A DNA stretch of 64,000 nucleotides from Candidatus Nitrospira nitrosa (GTDB lineage: Bacteria; Nitrospirota; Nitrospiria; Nitrospirales; Nitrospiraceae), in the NCBI RefSeq assembly GCF_001458735.1, contig NZ_CZQA01000008.1:186001-250000 (forward strand). The letters run 5' to 3'. This document shows, piece after piece, positions 8,681 through 17,083 of the stretch. The notes beneath the pieces are model-generated. The model saw only the letters and a list, made by a program, of their open reading frames with translations. It was not told the DNA's origin and ran no database searches. The position numbers and the translations under genes were made by a program. The number at the start of each line of letters is the position of its first letter. Position 1 is the first letter of the stretch.

Positions 8681-10053
8681 CGGTAGAATCGGCCTCCGGA
8701 AACTTGGGAAATCAGTTCTTCAACTCGTCGATTTGTTGCACTAAAGGGGTCCATGCAGAGAATCGTTTCCTCCCAGTACCCATTCAGTTTCAAATAGGTC
8801 CAATCTACCGTGTAGGATCGATTCTTCGCCCGTGCGAAGCGAATGAAGTCGCCTCGCACCTTTGCCCTCGTCGTTTGCGGAGGGGTCGACATTGCCCGCT
8901 GAACGGCGTCTTCCTCCACAACTCGTTCGACCACCCCACGAGTCTCCATGAGATAGTACAACCCTCTCGTCCGCTTCACATCATGATACTGAAGATCCAG
9001 CAGCAACACACGCGGATCATCCCACCCGCAATTCTTCTTGTCGACGTAGGATTGGATCAGGTGTTTCTTCGTGACCCAATCGATCTGATGCATCAGCTGC
9101 ATCGGATCCTCCTCCAACTGCTGCAACACCGTTTCCCACTTATTGCACACATCATCAAGAACTGGCTCATGCGTTTCTTGCGCCAGATAGTCCTTCGCCC
9201 GGCTCAGATAGACCCGTTGAATCTCAATGGCGGTCATCTGTCGACCGTCATCGAGCCGCACCTTCTTTTTCAATGTGGGATCGCGGGACACCTCTCGGAT
9301 CGCCTTCACGGAGTCTTCGAGTTCCATCCCATGAACCGCATAGCCCTCTTCGATCATCGACAGGACCAGCGCGGCGGTTCCCACCTTCAGGTAGGTCGCA
9401 TACTCGGACATGTTCGAATCGCCGACGATGATATGCAGACGCCGATACCGTTCCGCATCGGAATGCGGCTCATCGCGGGTATTGATGATACTCCGAGAAG
9501 ACGTCGTCGACGACGATGTCTTCTCATGGATATGCTGCGCGCGCTGCGAGATAAAGTACTGCGGCTTCCCCGAGACCTTTAAGACTTTCCCGGCTCCGCT
9601 GAAGATCTGTCTGGTCACGAAAAACGGGATCAACTGTTCGGTGACCTTCCAAAAGTCGACATCCCGTCGCATCAGGAAGTTTTCGTGGCATCCGTACGTA
9701 TTGCCCAACGAGTCCGTATTGTTCTTGAAAATATAGATCTCCCCGGACAACCCTTCCTCACGGAGCCGCTCCTCTGCGGCAGGCAAACAGGCTTCCAGGA
9801 GTCGCTCTCCCGCCTTATCGTGCACAACAAGATCCAGGATATTGTCGCACTCCGGAGTCGAATACTCCGGATGGCAGCCAGTATCTTGGTAGAACCGAGC
9901 CCCATTGACTAAAAAGGCGTTCGACGGCCAGCTGTTCGGAATCAGTCCTTCAAAGATGTATCCCAGGACTTTTTCCATCGGCAGATAAATCCGGCCATTG
10001 GGAGAAAAAATGAGGCCGTATTCGTTCTCGAGGCCATAAATCCGTTGTTTCAT
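8677..10053 (-). CDS. pafA: Pup-protein ligase PafA
   Basis: PafA uses ATP to phosphorylate the C-terminal Glu of Pup and joins it to lysines of target proteins, marking them for the proteasome. The 458-residue product aligns along its length with mycobacterial PafA. It has the GLENEYG motif (E9, E11), YQDTGCHPEYSTPECD with the presumed catalytic base D57, the KNNTDS and YGCHENF motifs, SIINTRDEPHSDAE and the TVDWTYLKLN segment near the C-terminus. It lacks the insertion that separates Dop from PafA. ATG at 10053 is chosen over an upstream TTG at 10077 because homologues begin M-x-x-R-I-x-G. A separate promoter is visible upstream. Confidence 0.96.
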   Translation of the reverse strand: MKQRIYGLENEYGLIFSPNGRIYLPMEKVLGYIFEGLIPNSWPSNAFLVNGARFYQDTGCHPEYSTPECDNILDLVVHDKAGERLLEACLPAAEERLREEGLSGEIYIFKNNTDSLGNTYGCHENFLMRRDVDFWKVTEQLIPFFVTRQIFSGAGKVLKVSGKPQYFISQRAQHIHEKTSSSTTSSRSIINTRDEPHSDAERYRRLHIIVGDSNMSEYATYLKVGTAALVLSMIEEGYAVHGMELEDSVKAIREVSRDPTLKKKVRLDDGRQMTAIEIQRVYLSRAKDYLAQETHEPVLDDVCNKWETVLQQLEEDPMQLMHQIDWVTKKHLIQSYVDKKNCGWDDPRVLLLDLQYHDVKRTRGLYYLMETRGVVERVVEEDAVQRAMSTPPQTTRAKVRGDFIRFARAKNRSYTVDWTYLKLNGYWEETILCMDPFSATNRRVEELISQVSGGRFYR

Positions 10054-10088
10054 GGGACCCACCGTCATCATGCGCAAGCCACACTCAG

Positions 10089-10118
10089 ATTATACGCCCA
10101 GGCCGGGATCTTCAACAA
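10089..10118 (-). promoter_or_regulatory. Candidate promoter of pafA
   Basis: A perfect TATAAT -10 box (10094-10089) has a weak TTGTTG -35 match (10118-10113) 18 bases upstream. The start of transcription would fall near 10082, giving a leader of about 29 bases before the pafA ATG. It would let pafA be transcribed independently of prcA despite the 350-base spacer between them. Confidence 0.45.
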
Positions 10119-10224
10119 AGGACACCATTATGGACGGCCGAAGTTGTCAGGCTGTAGAGAAACTCAATCCGATGCCAACTGGAGAGCTGAAATATTCCAG
10201 AGGAGATGGATATCACAATACCGT

Positions 10225-10403
10225 CAGGATGCTCAAAAGGGCGTTGTTTCTCACCCACCCACCCCGTCGCGCCAAGAGTCGACTTTCACCAACCAAGGCC
10301 ACACTCCCATACCTCGTGGCAAACAAATGACGCTTCACAAGCTATGTTTCACGCATGTGAAATCAACGCGAGAATGTCGCTGTCGGTCTTTTTGAGCATC
10401 CTG
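10225..10403. repeat. Inverted-repeat-bounded element between pafA and prcA
   Basis: The segment is bounded by CAGGATGCTCAAAA at 10225-10238 and its exact reverse complement at 10390-10403, abutting the prcA stop codon. The ends match those of the palindromic repeats at 11920 and 27209 (CAGGATGTTCAAAAAG type), but the 150-base interior is different. The interior contains a TTTCAC-GTGAAA hairpin at 10347-10362. No gene is visible in the whole pafA-prcA spacer (10054-10403). It is probably a non-autonomous repeat; a role as transcription attenuator is possible. Confidence 0.6.
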
Positions 10404-11090
10404 TTATGAGGAGAGCGCCTCTCGAATGTCACTGACTGCTAGGCGACGGAACTTCCGACCGGTCCGACTGCGGTCCAGCACTGCAACCTCCAACCCCTCC
10501 GGCTGGAGCTTTTGATTGGCCGTTTGATCGAGAGCTGTCACACAGAGGCGTAAGGCCTCGTCGAGATTCGGAGCATGACTGGGGCTTTTCTCCTTCAGAA
10601 AACCCTGTACCACGTCCGCCCGTCCCCCAATCACAGCAAAGTTCTTCTCGTCGATGATGCTCCCGTCAAAGGAGATACGATAGATTTCATTCGGATGGGT
10701 GTTGGTACCGGTCTGTACCACGAGAATTTCCACCTCCAGCGGTTTCATTTCCTGGCTGAAGACGGTCCCAAGACTTTGCGAATACCCATTCGCCAATGAC
10801 CGACCGGTCACGTCTTCCCGGCTATACATGAACCCTTTGAGATCGGCGTGGCGAATGCCGGCCTTCCGAAGATTCTCGAACTCGCTATACTTGCCGGCCC
10901 CGGCAAACGCAATATTGTCGTAGATCTCAGAGACTTTATGCAGCGAGGCGCTCGGATTGTCGGCGGCCAAGAGAATCCCGTCGACGTACTCCATCGCGAT
11001 GATCGATCGGCCCTTGGCGATCCCCTTCTTGGCGTACTCCGCCTTATCCTGCATCATTTGTTCAGGAGACACGTAGTAGGGCATCGGCAT
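10404..11090 (-). CDS. prcA: Proteasome alpha subunit PrcA
   Basis: PrcA forms the outer seven-membered rings of the 20S proteasome and gates substrate entry; it has no catalytic threonine. The 228-residue protein begins MPMPYYVSPEQMMQDKAEYAKKGIAKGRS, typical of actinobacterial-type alpha subunits, with an alpha-type N-terminal gating segment, and has the GRSIIAMEYVDGILLAADN and FAGAGKYSEF segments. Two bases separate its start from the prcB stop. It is followed by an inverted-repeat element that separates it from pafA. Confidence 0.95.
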   Translation of the reverse strand: MPMPYYVSPEQMMQDKAEYAKKGIAKGRSIIAMEYVDGILLAADNPSASLHKVSEIYDNIAFAGAGKYSEFENLRKAGIRHADLKGFMYSREDVTGRSLANGYSQSLGTVFSQEMKPLEVEILVVQTGTNTHPNEIYRISFDGSIIDEKNFAVIGGRADVVQGFLKEKSPSHAPNLDEALRLCVTALDQTANQKLQPEGLEVAVLDRSRTGRKFRRLAVSDIREALSS

Positions 11091-11092
11091 AG

Positions 11093-11908
11093 TTACGTCT
11101 CCCGTGAACGGCGAGCCGCCATGACAGCGTCACAGACCGTCCGGAGTGTGTCCTCCGAGACATCCGTGATGCCTTGATCGGTCACTAGCTTCGCGGTGGG
11201 ATAAATCCCTCGCACGAGGTCGGGCCCACCAGTCCCAACATCGTCATCCGCGGCATTGTAGAGTGCTAAGACTGCCAGCTTGATCACCTCCGCCTCGGAA
11301 AGATTCCGCTGGAAGTGTTCCCGCATCGTATTGCGAGCGTCTTTTCCCCCGGACCCAATCGCATGGTAATCGGATTCTTCGTATCGCCCGCCGGTGATAT
11401 CGTACTTGAAAATACGCCCCTCCCCGCGTTTCAGATCATAGCCGACATAGAGCGGCATCACGACCAACCCCTGAAACACCATGGGCAAGTTCGCCTTCAC
11501 CATCTGGCCAAGCTTATTGGCCTTCCCTTCGCATGAAAGCGGCATACCTTCCAATTTTTCGTAATGCTCCAACTCAGTCTGGAAGAGCTTGGCCATCTCG
11601 ATACAGGGACCGGCCGCCCCCGCGATCGCCATCGCCGACCACTCATCGATCTTGAATACCTTCTCAATCCGGCGATCAGCGATCTGAAATCCTTCCGTCG
11701 CGCGACGATCCCCGGCAATGATCACTCCCTGCTGATACTTGATCGCCAACACAGTCGTCGCAGTGGGCACCGTCACGGTACCGGCGGTTCGTGCCTGATC
11801 GGAATTCGAGGCGAGCCCTGAGGCTCCGAGCGCCAGGGCCGGATAATGTTGGGACAGGAACTCCACGAAACTCGATCCATCGTGGTCAGGGAGGTGGGGT
11901 AACTTCAT
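11093..11908 (-). CDS. prcB: Proteasome beta subunit PrcB (catalytic)
   Basis: PrcB forms the inner catalytic rings of the proteasome. Self-cleavage of a propeptide exposes the nucleophilic N-terminal threonine. Here a 50-residue propeptide precedes TTVLAIKYQQGVIIAGDRRAT, so T51 is the predicted active residue, with the usual D and K further on (GDRRAT, RIEKVF). The total of 271 residues is normal for a precursor. The motif SGGKDARN is also present. Its ATG overlaps the stop of a small repeat-derived frame upstream, and an AGGG site lies six bases before it. Confidence 0.96.
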   Translation of the reverse strand: MKLPHLPDHDGSSFVEFLSQHYPALALGASGLASNSDQARTAGTVTVPTATTVLAIKYQQGVIIAGDRRATEGFQIADRRIEKVFKIDEWSAMAIAGAAGPCIEMAKLFQTELEHYEKLEGMPLSCEGKANKLGQMVKANLPMVFQGLVVMPLYVGYDLKRGEGRIFKYDITGGRYEESDYHAIGSGGKDARNTMREHFQRNLSEAEVIKLAVLALYNAADDDVGTGGPDLVRGIYPTAKLVTDQGITDVSEDTLRTVCDAVMAARRSRET

Positions 11909-12075
11909 CGTGGCCCTGACAGGAGGTTGAAAAAGTCCGCCAGCTTCGTGCTCGCGTCGTTCAGAGGCTCAACATACGGGACACCGTATGCCTCGCGGCT
12001 TCGCCCGCTGCGACCTTGCTGGACAGCCTTTTTGACCATCCCGTGAGCAATCTTCATTGATTGGCTACCTTCCAT
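11905..12075 (-). CDS. Small repeat-derived ORF between dop and prcB
   Basis: A 56-codon frame begins MEGSQSMKIAHGMVKKAVQ and ends FFNLLSGPR, with its TGA overlapping the prcB ATG (ATGA). A second start at 12057 has a better ribosome-binding site (GGAAGG). Most of it lies inside the palindromic repeat 11920-12043. It occupies the spot where pup is found in actinobacteria but has no Pup features: no DEIDDVL helix and no C-terminal GG(E/Q). It may be only a lucky open frame, or it may couple translation of prcB to dop. A functional product is doubtful. Confidence 0.3.
   Translation of the reverse strand: MEGSQSMKIAHGMVKKAVQQGRSGRSREAYGVPYVEPLNDASTKLADFFNLLSGPR
11920..12043. repeat. Dispersed palindromic repeat, copy in the dop-prcB spacer
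   Basis: This imperfect palindrome of 124 bases is closely related to the copy at 27209-27330. The outer arms contain AAAAAG and CTTTTT plus CCAGC and GCTGG. The inner hairpin is GAGGC-ATACGG-loop-CCGTAT-GCCTC. The corresponding stem in the other copy is GTAC/GTAC, so pairing is kept while the sequence changes. Confidence 0.75.
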
Positions 12076-12137
12076 GGTTTTTGTGCTTTGCGGCTACGTC
12101 GAAGTAAGTTCCGGCAGCTTACGAAAACCACCGTTCG

Positions 12138-13640
12138 TCACACCTTGAGTTTGTCGAGAAGCACATCAACCGAATCGGAAGAATCCAGTAGCGCTCCAGT
12201 CAAGGCTTGTGTCCCACGATGGGGATCCATCAGGGGAACTTTCTTGATCGTGGTATCGCCGGCATCGAATAAGACTGAGGTCCAACTGGCACCGTACAAG
12301 GATTTCGAAAACTTGCTCACACAACGGCCACGAAAATACGCTCGCGTGCCCGTCGGAGGTTGGGACTCGGCCCGTTGGATTTCTTCCTCATCAACGATCC
12401 GCTCGATCAGCTGACTCCGCTCCAGCGTATAGAAAAGCCCTTTTTCAGGACGCACGTCATGGTATTGCAGGTCCATTAATTTTACGCGTGGGTCGTCCCA
12501 TCCACAGCCTTTTCTCTCCATGTAGGACTCAATCAAGTGTCGCTTCGCCACCCAATCCAATGAATGGACCAACAAACGCGGATCCTGCTCGAGCTTGTTG
12601 AGAACCTCTTCCCAACGGAGCAGCACATCCTGAATGACGGGACCAGGTGCTTGCGAGGCATAAAATACCTTGGCCGCGTTCAAGTAGGCCCGTTGGACCG
12701 CCAGCGCCGTCGTGGGTCTTCCACCTGCCAACTTCACCGTCTGCTTGACTTCCAGGTCTCGCGATACCTGTTTGAACACCCGAACCGGCTCTTCAAGTTC
12801 CATCTGCGGCAAATCGGCACCAGCCTCCAGCAGATGCAACACAATGTCCAAGGTTCCGACCTTGAGATAGGTGGAGAGCTCCGCCATGTTGGCATCGCCC
12901 ACAATCACATGCAGCCTCCGAAACCTGGCCGCATCCGCATGCGGTTCGTCGCGCGTGTTGATGATCGGGCGCTTGACCATCGTGTTCAGATCCATGAGAC
13001 ACTCAAAAAAGTCCGCCCGCTGAGAGATCTGATACTCCGCTGGGGTGGTCTGATTTTCAGCGCCGACTTTTCCCGCCCCGGCAAAGATCGGCCTGGTCAC
13101 AAGAAACGGGGTCAGCACACGCGCAATCCGATCGAACGACACGGTCCTCGAGACTAGATAGTTCTCATGGTACCCGTAGCTGTTGCCCTTGCCGTCGGAG
13201 TTGTTCTTATAGAGGGTATAAACTTCAAAGCCTCGCGCGCGGGCCATGGTCTGCAGGCATGAAGCCAGAATACGCTCCCCTACTCGCTCAAACGCCACGA
13301 TCTCTCGTGCCTGGGAACACTCGGGCGTCGAGTACTCAGGGTGAGCCCCGTCCACATACAACCGTCCGCCGTTCGACAATACCTTGTTCAGCTGTCGGTT
13401 ATAGTCAGGGTTCGGGCGCTCACGCTCACCGTCGACCTCAAACCCACGTGCATCGACCAGGGGGTTCTCGTTTTCATAGTCCCAGATTGCGGTTGGAGCC
13501 GCCAGGTTCGGATAGTGCCCGATCACGGCAAAGGACCCGGACACCGGATCCATCGCCGAAGCATCTCTCGAGGCAATCCCGAACTCAGTTTCCGTACCAA
13601 TCACCCGGGCGGAGTTCGTGGAAGTCTGTTCGTTCATCAT
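12138..13640 (-). CDS. dop: Depupylase Dop
   Basis: Dop removes Pup from tagged proteins and, where Pup ends in Gln, deamidates it to Glu. This 500-residue protein has GTETEFG (E17, E19), a Dop-type insertion around residues 35-80 absent from PafA, YVDGAHPEYSTPECS with the catalytic-type D97, KNNSDGKGNSYG, and INTRDEPHADAARFRRLHVI. The Pup encoded at 61900 already ends in Glu, so only the depupylase activity should be needed here. It starts five bases after the arc stop. Two adjacent ATG codons (13640, 13637) are possible starts. Confidence 0.95.
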   Translation of the reverse strand: MMNEQTSTNSARVIGTETEFGIASRDASAMDPVSGSFAVIGHYPNLAAPTAIWDYENENPLVDARGFEVDGERERPNPDYNRQLNKVLSNGGRLYVDGAHPEYSTPECSQAREIVAFERVGERILASCLQTMARARGFEVYTLYKNNSDGKGNSYGYHENYLVSRTVSFDRIARVLTPFLVTRPIFAGAGKVGAENQTTPAEYQISQRADFFECLMDLNTMVKRPIINTRDEPHADAARFRRLHVIVGDANMAELSTYLKVGTLDIVLHLLEAGADLPQMELEEPVRVFKQVSRDLEVKQTVKLAGGRPTTALAVQRAYLNAAKVFYASQAPGPVIQDVLLRWEEVLNKLEQDPRLLVHSLDWVAKRHLIESYMERKGCGWDDPRVKLMDLQYHDVRPEKGLFYTLERSQLIERIVDEEEIQRAESQPPTGTRAYFRGRCVSKFSKSLYGASWTSVLFDAGDTTIKKVPLMDPHRGTQALTGALLDSSDSVDVLLDKLKV

Positions 13641-13644
13641 GTCG

Positions 13645-15414
13645 CTAGAGATAGTGGCCGGTGCTCATCGTTTCAATCTGACGATGTTCCGTCGGTCCAC
13701 CGCTGATGGTTCGTAGATGGATGATCTTCTCACCCTTCTTGCCGGCCACCTTGGCCCAATCGTCCGGATTGGTCGTATTCGGAAGATCTTCGTGCTCCTT
13801 GAACTCTTCACGGATGGCACGGATCAAGTCCTCCGATCGCAACCCGGTTCCCTCATTCGCGATCACCCGTTTCACGGCAAACTTCTTCGCCCGCGACACG
13901 ATCCCTTCAATCAACGCGCCACTGGCGAAGTCTTTGAAGTACAGCACTTCCTTTTCACCGTTGGCATAGGTCACTTCGATGAACTTATTTTCTTCGCTGG
14001 CCGCATACATAGCTTCGACAGTCATCGCGGTCAAGCGTTCGACCAGCGCGTGCCGATCCCCTGCATGCCGCGCAACGTCTTCCTCGGCAAACGGAAGCGC
14101 TGTCGAGATATACTTCGAGAAAATGTCCCGTGCGGCATCAGCATCCGGACGCCCCACCTTCACTTTGACGTCCAATCGCCCCGCACGCAGCACAGCCGGG
14201 TCAATCAAATCCTGACGATTGCTCGCTCCGATGACGATGACATTGCGCAATCGTTCGACGCCGTCGATCTCGGAGAGAAATTGGGGAACGATCGTTGATT
14301 CAATATCCGAGGACACGCCGGTCCCACGGGTTCGGAAGAGCGCATCCATTTCATCAAAAAACACGATCACCGGATGCCCATCCTCTGCCCGCTCCTTGGC
14401 CTTCTTGAACACCTCACGGACCTGACGCTCCGATTCACCGACATACTTATTGAGTAGTTCAGGGCCTTTGACATGCAGGAAGTAGCTCCGAATCTCTTTC
14501 CCGGATCGATCACCCAGCTTTTTGGCGATCGAGTTGGCTACCGCTTTAGCGATCAGGGTCTTTCCGCAACCAGGCGGCCCATAGAGCAACACCCCTTTAG
14601 GCGCACTGAGCTTATACTCCGCAAAGACTTGTGGATGCAGAAACGGGAGTTCGACGGCATCACGAACTTGTTCCAACTCTTTCTGAAGGCCGCCGATGTG
14701 CGCATAGTCCACATCCGGGACTTCTTCCAACACCAGCTCTTCCGCTTCGGACTTGGGAAGCTTTTCAATCACGTAGCCGGAACGAGCGTCGTAAAGGAGG
14801 TGATCTCCCACGCTCAGCCGTTCGGCCAACAGGGGATCGCCCAGATCGGCCACCTTCTCCTCGTCAAAGTGGAGTGTGACCAATGCCCGACCCCCTTCCA
14901 GCACATCCTTGAGTCGAACAACCTCGCCTTGACTCTCGAATTCTTTGACCTCGATCACATTGAGGGCTTCATTCAGGACGACCTCTCGTCCCTTCCGCAA
15001 CTCGGTCCGCTTGATCGAGGGATGAAGGCTCACCTTCATTTTCCGTCCGGATACATAGACATTGCCCGTTCCGTCTTCGTTCAGGCTGGAAAAAATGGCG
15101 TAGCTCGACGGAGGCGCCGTCAGCTTTTCCACCTCAGCCCGCAGGGCCTCGATCTGAGCCTTGGCCTCTTGGAGCGTCGCGACGAGTTTCTCGTTTTGTT
15201 TGGTCGCTTGGTCGAGTTGGTAGCGAGATTGATACAGTCGACGGATCTCTTCTTCCATCGACTGAATTTGGACGCGAAGTTTGTCGAGCTCTCGAGCCTG
15301 TTCACTGTTCTTGTGAATCATCTCCCCCTCCCCGTCGGACAACCGCTTTGTAATCTTCTTGACAGAATCTCGGAGGGACCGGAGCCGGTTTGGCTGACTC
15401 TTGCTATCCGCCAT
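13645..15414 (-). CDS. arc: Proteasome-associated AAA ATPase Arc/Mpa
   Basis: Arc (Mpa in mycobacteria) binds Pup through an N-terminal coiled coil, unfolds the tagged protein and feeds it to the 20S core. The 589-residue product has a coiled coil (about residues 36-100), two OB-type beta domains (about 105-215), and one AAA module with Walker A GPPGCGKT (279-286), Walker B VIVFFDEMDAL, and the second-region motifs SNRQDLIDPAVLRAGRLD. It ends in STGHYL; the penultimate-Tyr tail matches the QYL end of Mpa that docks into the alpha ring. It is the first gene of the proteasome operon, 57 or so bases after the predicted start of transcription. Confidence 0.96.
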   Translation of the reverse strand: MADSKSQPNRLRSLRDSVKKITKRLSDGEGEMIHKNSEQARELDKLRVQIQSMEEEIRRLYQSRYQLDQATKQNEKLVATLQEAKAQIEALRAEVEKLTAPPSSYAIFSSLNEDGTGNVYVSGRKMKVSLHPSIKRTELRKGREVVLNEALNVIEVKEFESQGEVVRLKDVLEGGRALVTLHFDEEKVADLGDPLLAERLSVGDHLLYDARSGYVIEKLPKSEAEELVLEEVPDVDYAHIGGLQKELEQVRDAVELPFLHPQVFAEYKLSAPKGVLLYGPPGCGKTLIAKAVANSIAKKLGDRSGKEIRSYFLHVKGPELLNKYVGESERQVREVFKKAKERAEDGHPVIVFFDEMDALFRTRGTGVSSDIESTIVPQFLSEIDGVERLRNVIVIGASNRQDLIDPAVLRAGRLDVKVKVGRPDADAARDIFSKYISTALPFAEEDVARHAGDRHALVERLTAMTVEAMYAASEENKFIEVTYANGEKEVLYFKDFASGALIEGIVSRAKKFAVKRVIANEGTGLRSEDLIRAIREEFKEHEDLPNTTNPDDWAKVAGKKGEKIIHLRTISGGPTEHRQIETMSTGHYL

Positions 15415-15476
15415 AGTGAGACGACACGATCAGCTCAACATATCGAGCCTAAGCGAGAGTACGTTAGGTGTGAGGG

Positions 15477-15505
15477 ATTCTAACACCCGACCTAGGGGTG
15501 GTCAA
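15477..15505 (-). promoter_or_regulatory. Promoter of the arc-dop-prcB-prcA operon
   Basis: TTGACC (-35, 15505-15500) and TAGAAT (-10, 15482-15477) are separated by 17 bases, a near-consensus housekeeping promoter on the minus strand. Transcription would begin near 15470, upstream of the arc ATG at 15414. It lies in the 140-base spacer after thiE. Confidence 0.65.
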
Positions 15506-15519
15506 CTCCAACGGGTGTT
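15482..15519. promoter_or_regulatory. Inverted repeat framing the arc promoter -35 box
   Basis: AACACCCG (15482-15489) and its exact reverse complement CGGGTGTT (15512-15519) flank the -35 box of the arc promoter, 22 bases apart. One arm touches the -10 box and the other lies just upstream of -35. The position is right for an operator bound by a dimeric regulator. No regulator gene is adjacent. Confidence 0.4.
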
Positions 15520-15555
15520 CTGACGCGGGATAGACTCACTCGCCGTCACATCGCA

Positions 15556-16182
15556 TCACATCTGCAACGCGTCCGTGAACTCCCGAAGCGCTTCACCGAT
15601 ATCATCACGCGTCAACAACGCCCCGATCACCGCGACTCCGTGAGCACCGGCTCGGCGAACGTCTCCCACCCGTTCGCACGTAATGCCTCCGATGGCAAAT
15701 ACCGGGACGGACGATCGACGGCAAACCTCGGTCAGTAATGCAAGCCCTAGCGGATGCCCGAATGCTCGTTTGGACGGTGTGTCAAAGATGGGGCCAAACA
15801 CGACATAATCAGCACCCTGCTGATTCGCCCGTTGGACATCTTCGGCAGAGTGGGTGGAGACTCCAATCAATCGCCGCGACCCGACTAACTCACGAACCGG
15901 CTGCGCCGGCAGGCTGTTGGATCGAAGATGCACTCCATCAAGATTGAGCGCCATCATAAGATCCACACGGTCATTGACGATCAGAGGAACGGCGCGTGGC
16001 GTCGTGATTGACTGAATTTCCTGTAACAGCGGAAGGAGCTCGCCCGTCGGAAGATCACGTTCGCGCACTTGAATAGCCGGCAGACCTGCAACGACGGCGT
16101 GATGGAGAATCTCGGGAAGGGGACGCCCGCGCGTCTGATGACGATCAGTCACGAGGAGCAAGCGAAAATCAATGGGCGGCAT
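15556..16182 (-). CDS. thiE: Thiamine-phosphate synthase ThiE
   Basis: ThiE couples the hydroxymethylpyrimidine diphosphate and thiazole phosphate halves to give thiamine monophosphate, the substrate of ThiL. The 208-residue TIM-barrel protein shows the family motifs QVRERDLP, LIVNDRVDLM, DGVHLRSN, IGVSTHSAEDV, GADYVVFGPIFDTPSK and FAIGGIT. The C-terminus is standard. It lies 118 bases after thiG on the same strand and precedes the promoter of the proteasome operon. No frame or rho-independent terminator is seen in the spacer before it. Confidence 0.95.
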   Translation of the reverse strand: MPPIDFRLLLVTDRHQTRGRPLPEILHHAVVAGLPAIQVRERDLPTGELLPLLQEIQSITTPRAVPLIVNDRVDLMMALNLDGVHLRSNSLPAQPVRELVGSRRLIGVSTHSAEDVQRANQQGADYVVFGPIFDTPSKRAFGHPLGLALLTEVCRRSSVPVFAIGGITCERVGDVRRAGAHGVAVIGALLTRDDIGEALREFTDALQM

Positions 16183-16300
16183 CAGTAAAGGAATGAGACA
16201 AAATCGATGAGCTCACAAAGGCGATCTCTCCTCTCACATTCTGGCTACTCGTCATTGTTATACAACCACACAACTCTGGCTTCAGCCCTCACGACTGTCT

Positions 16301-17074
16301 TTAGAGCATCCCTTCGATCGGACTGCTGGCCGTGGCATACAGCTTCCGAGGAATACGGCCGGCCTTGTACGCCAGTCGACCGGCATGCACCGCATACTTC
16401 ATGGCTTCCGCCATCGCAAGCGGATCTTGGGCCCCGGCAATCGCTGTGTTCATCAGCACCGCATCGGCGCCTAACTCCATCGCAAATGCGGCATCGGACG
16501 CGGTCCCCACACCGGCATCGACGATGATCGGCACCTTGATCATTTCCATAATGATTTTCAAATTATAGGGGTTGCGGATTCCAAGACCTGATCCGATCGG
16601 CGCCGCCAGCGGCATGACGGCGGGACACCCAACATCGACGAGTTTCTGCGCGACGATGGGATCGTCATTCGTGTAGGGAAGGACAATGAATCCTTCCTTA
16701 ATGAGAATCTTGGCAGCTTCGATTAAGCCCGCCGTATCCGGGAACAACGTTCGCTCGTCGCCGAGCACTTCCAACTTCACTAAATCGGACACGCCAGCAG
16801 CGCGAGCCAGTCGCGAGTATCGCACGGCATCTTCCACCGTATAACATCCGGCTGTGTTGGGCAAAATCGTATATTTTTTAGGGTCGATGTAATCGAGAAG
16901 ATTCTCCTTCGATCGATCGGTGATATTCACGCGACGGACCGCGACCGTCACGACATCGGCGCCAGACAGCTCTATCGCTTTTTTCGTTTCCGCAAAGTCT
17001 TTGTATTTTCCCGTTCCAACCCAGAGCCTGGATTTGAACTCACGTCCAGCAATTATCAGTCGATCGTCCATCAT
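16301..17074 (-). CDS. thiG: Thiazole synthase ThiG
   Basis: ThiG builds the thiazole phosphate ring of thiamine from deoxyxylulose phosphate, dehydroglycine or glycine imine, and sulfur carried as a thiocarboxylate on ThiS. The 257-residue protein has the expected ThiG features: [11 protein letters not shown], the Schiff-base lysine region around [20 protein letters not shown] and [23 protein letters not shown] site precedes the ATG, ten bases after the thiS stop. The gene order thiS-thiG-thiE matches a thiamine operon. Confidence 0.96.
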   Translation of the reverse strand: MMDDRLIIAGREFKSRLWVGTGKYKDFAETKKAIELSGADVVTVAVRRVNITDRSKENLLDYIDPKKYTILPNTAGCYTVEDAVRYSRLARAAGVSDLVKLEVLGDERTLFPDTAGLIEAAKILIKEGFIVLPYTNDDPIVAQKLVDVGCPAVMPLAAPIGSGLGIRNPYNLKIIMEMIKVPIIVDAGVGTASDAAFAMELGADAVLMNTAIAGAQDPLAMAEAMKYAVHAGRLAYKAGRIPRKLYATASSPIEGML

Positions 17075-17083
17075 GCTGTCCTC

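Noticed and set aside
11905-12137. Candidate pup between dop and prcB
   Set aside because: The small frame here has no Pup helix or GG(E/Q) end, and a clear Pup is encoded at 61900-62097.
14473-15483. 336-codon open frame on the plus strand opposite arc
   Set aside because: It is the antisense shadow of arc, which matches a known family along its whole length. The same holds for long frames opposite pafA (8704-9582), ctpA (18638-19564) and uvrA (39913-40860, minus).
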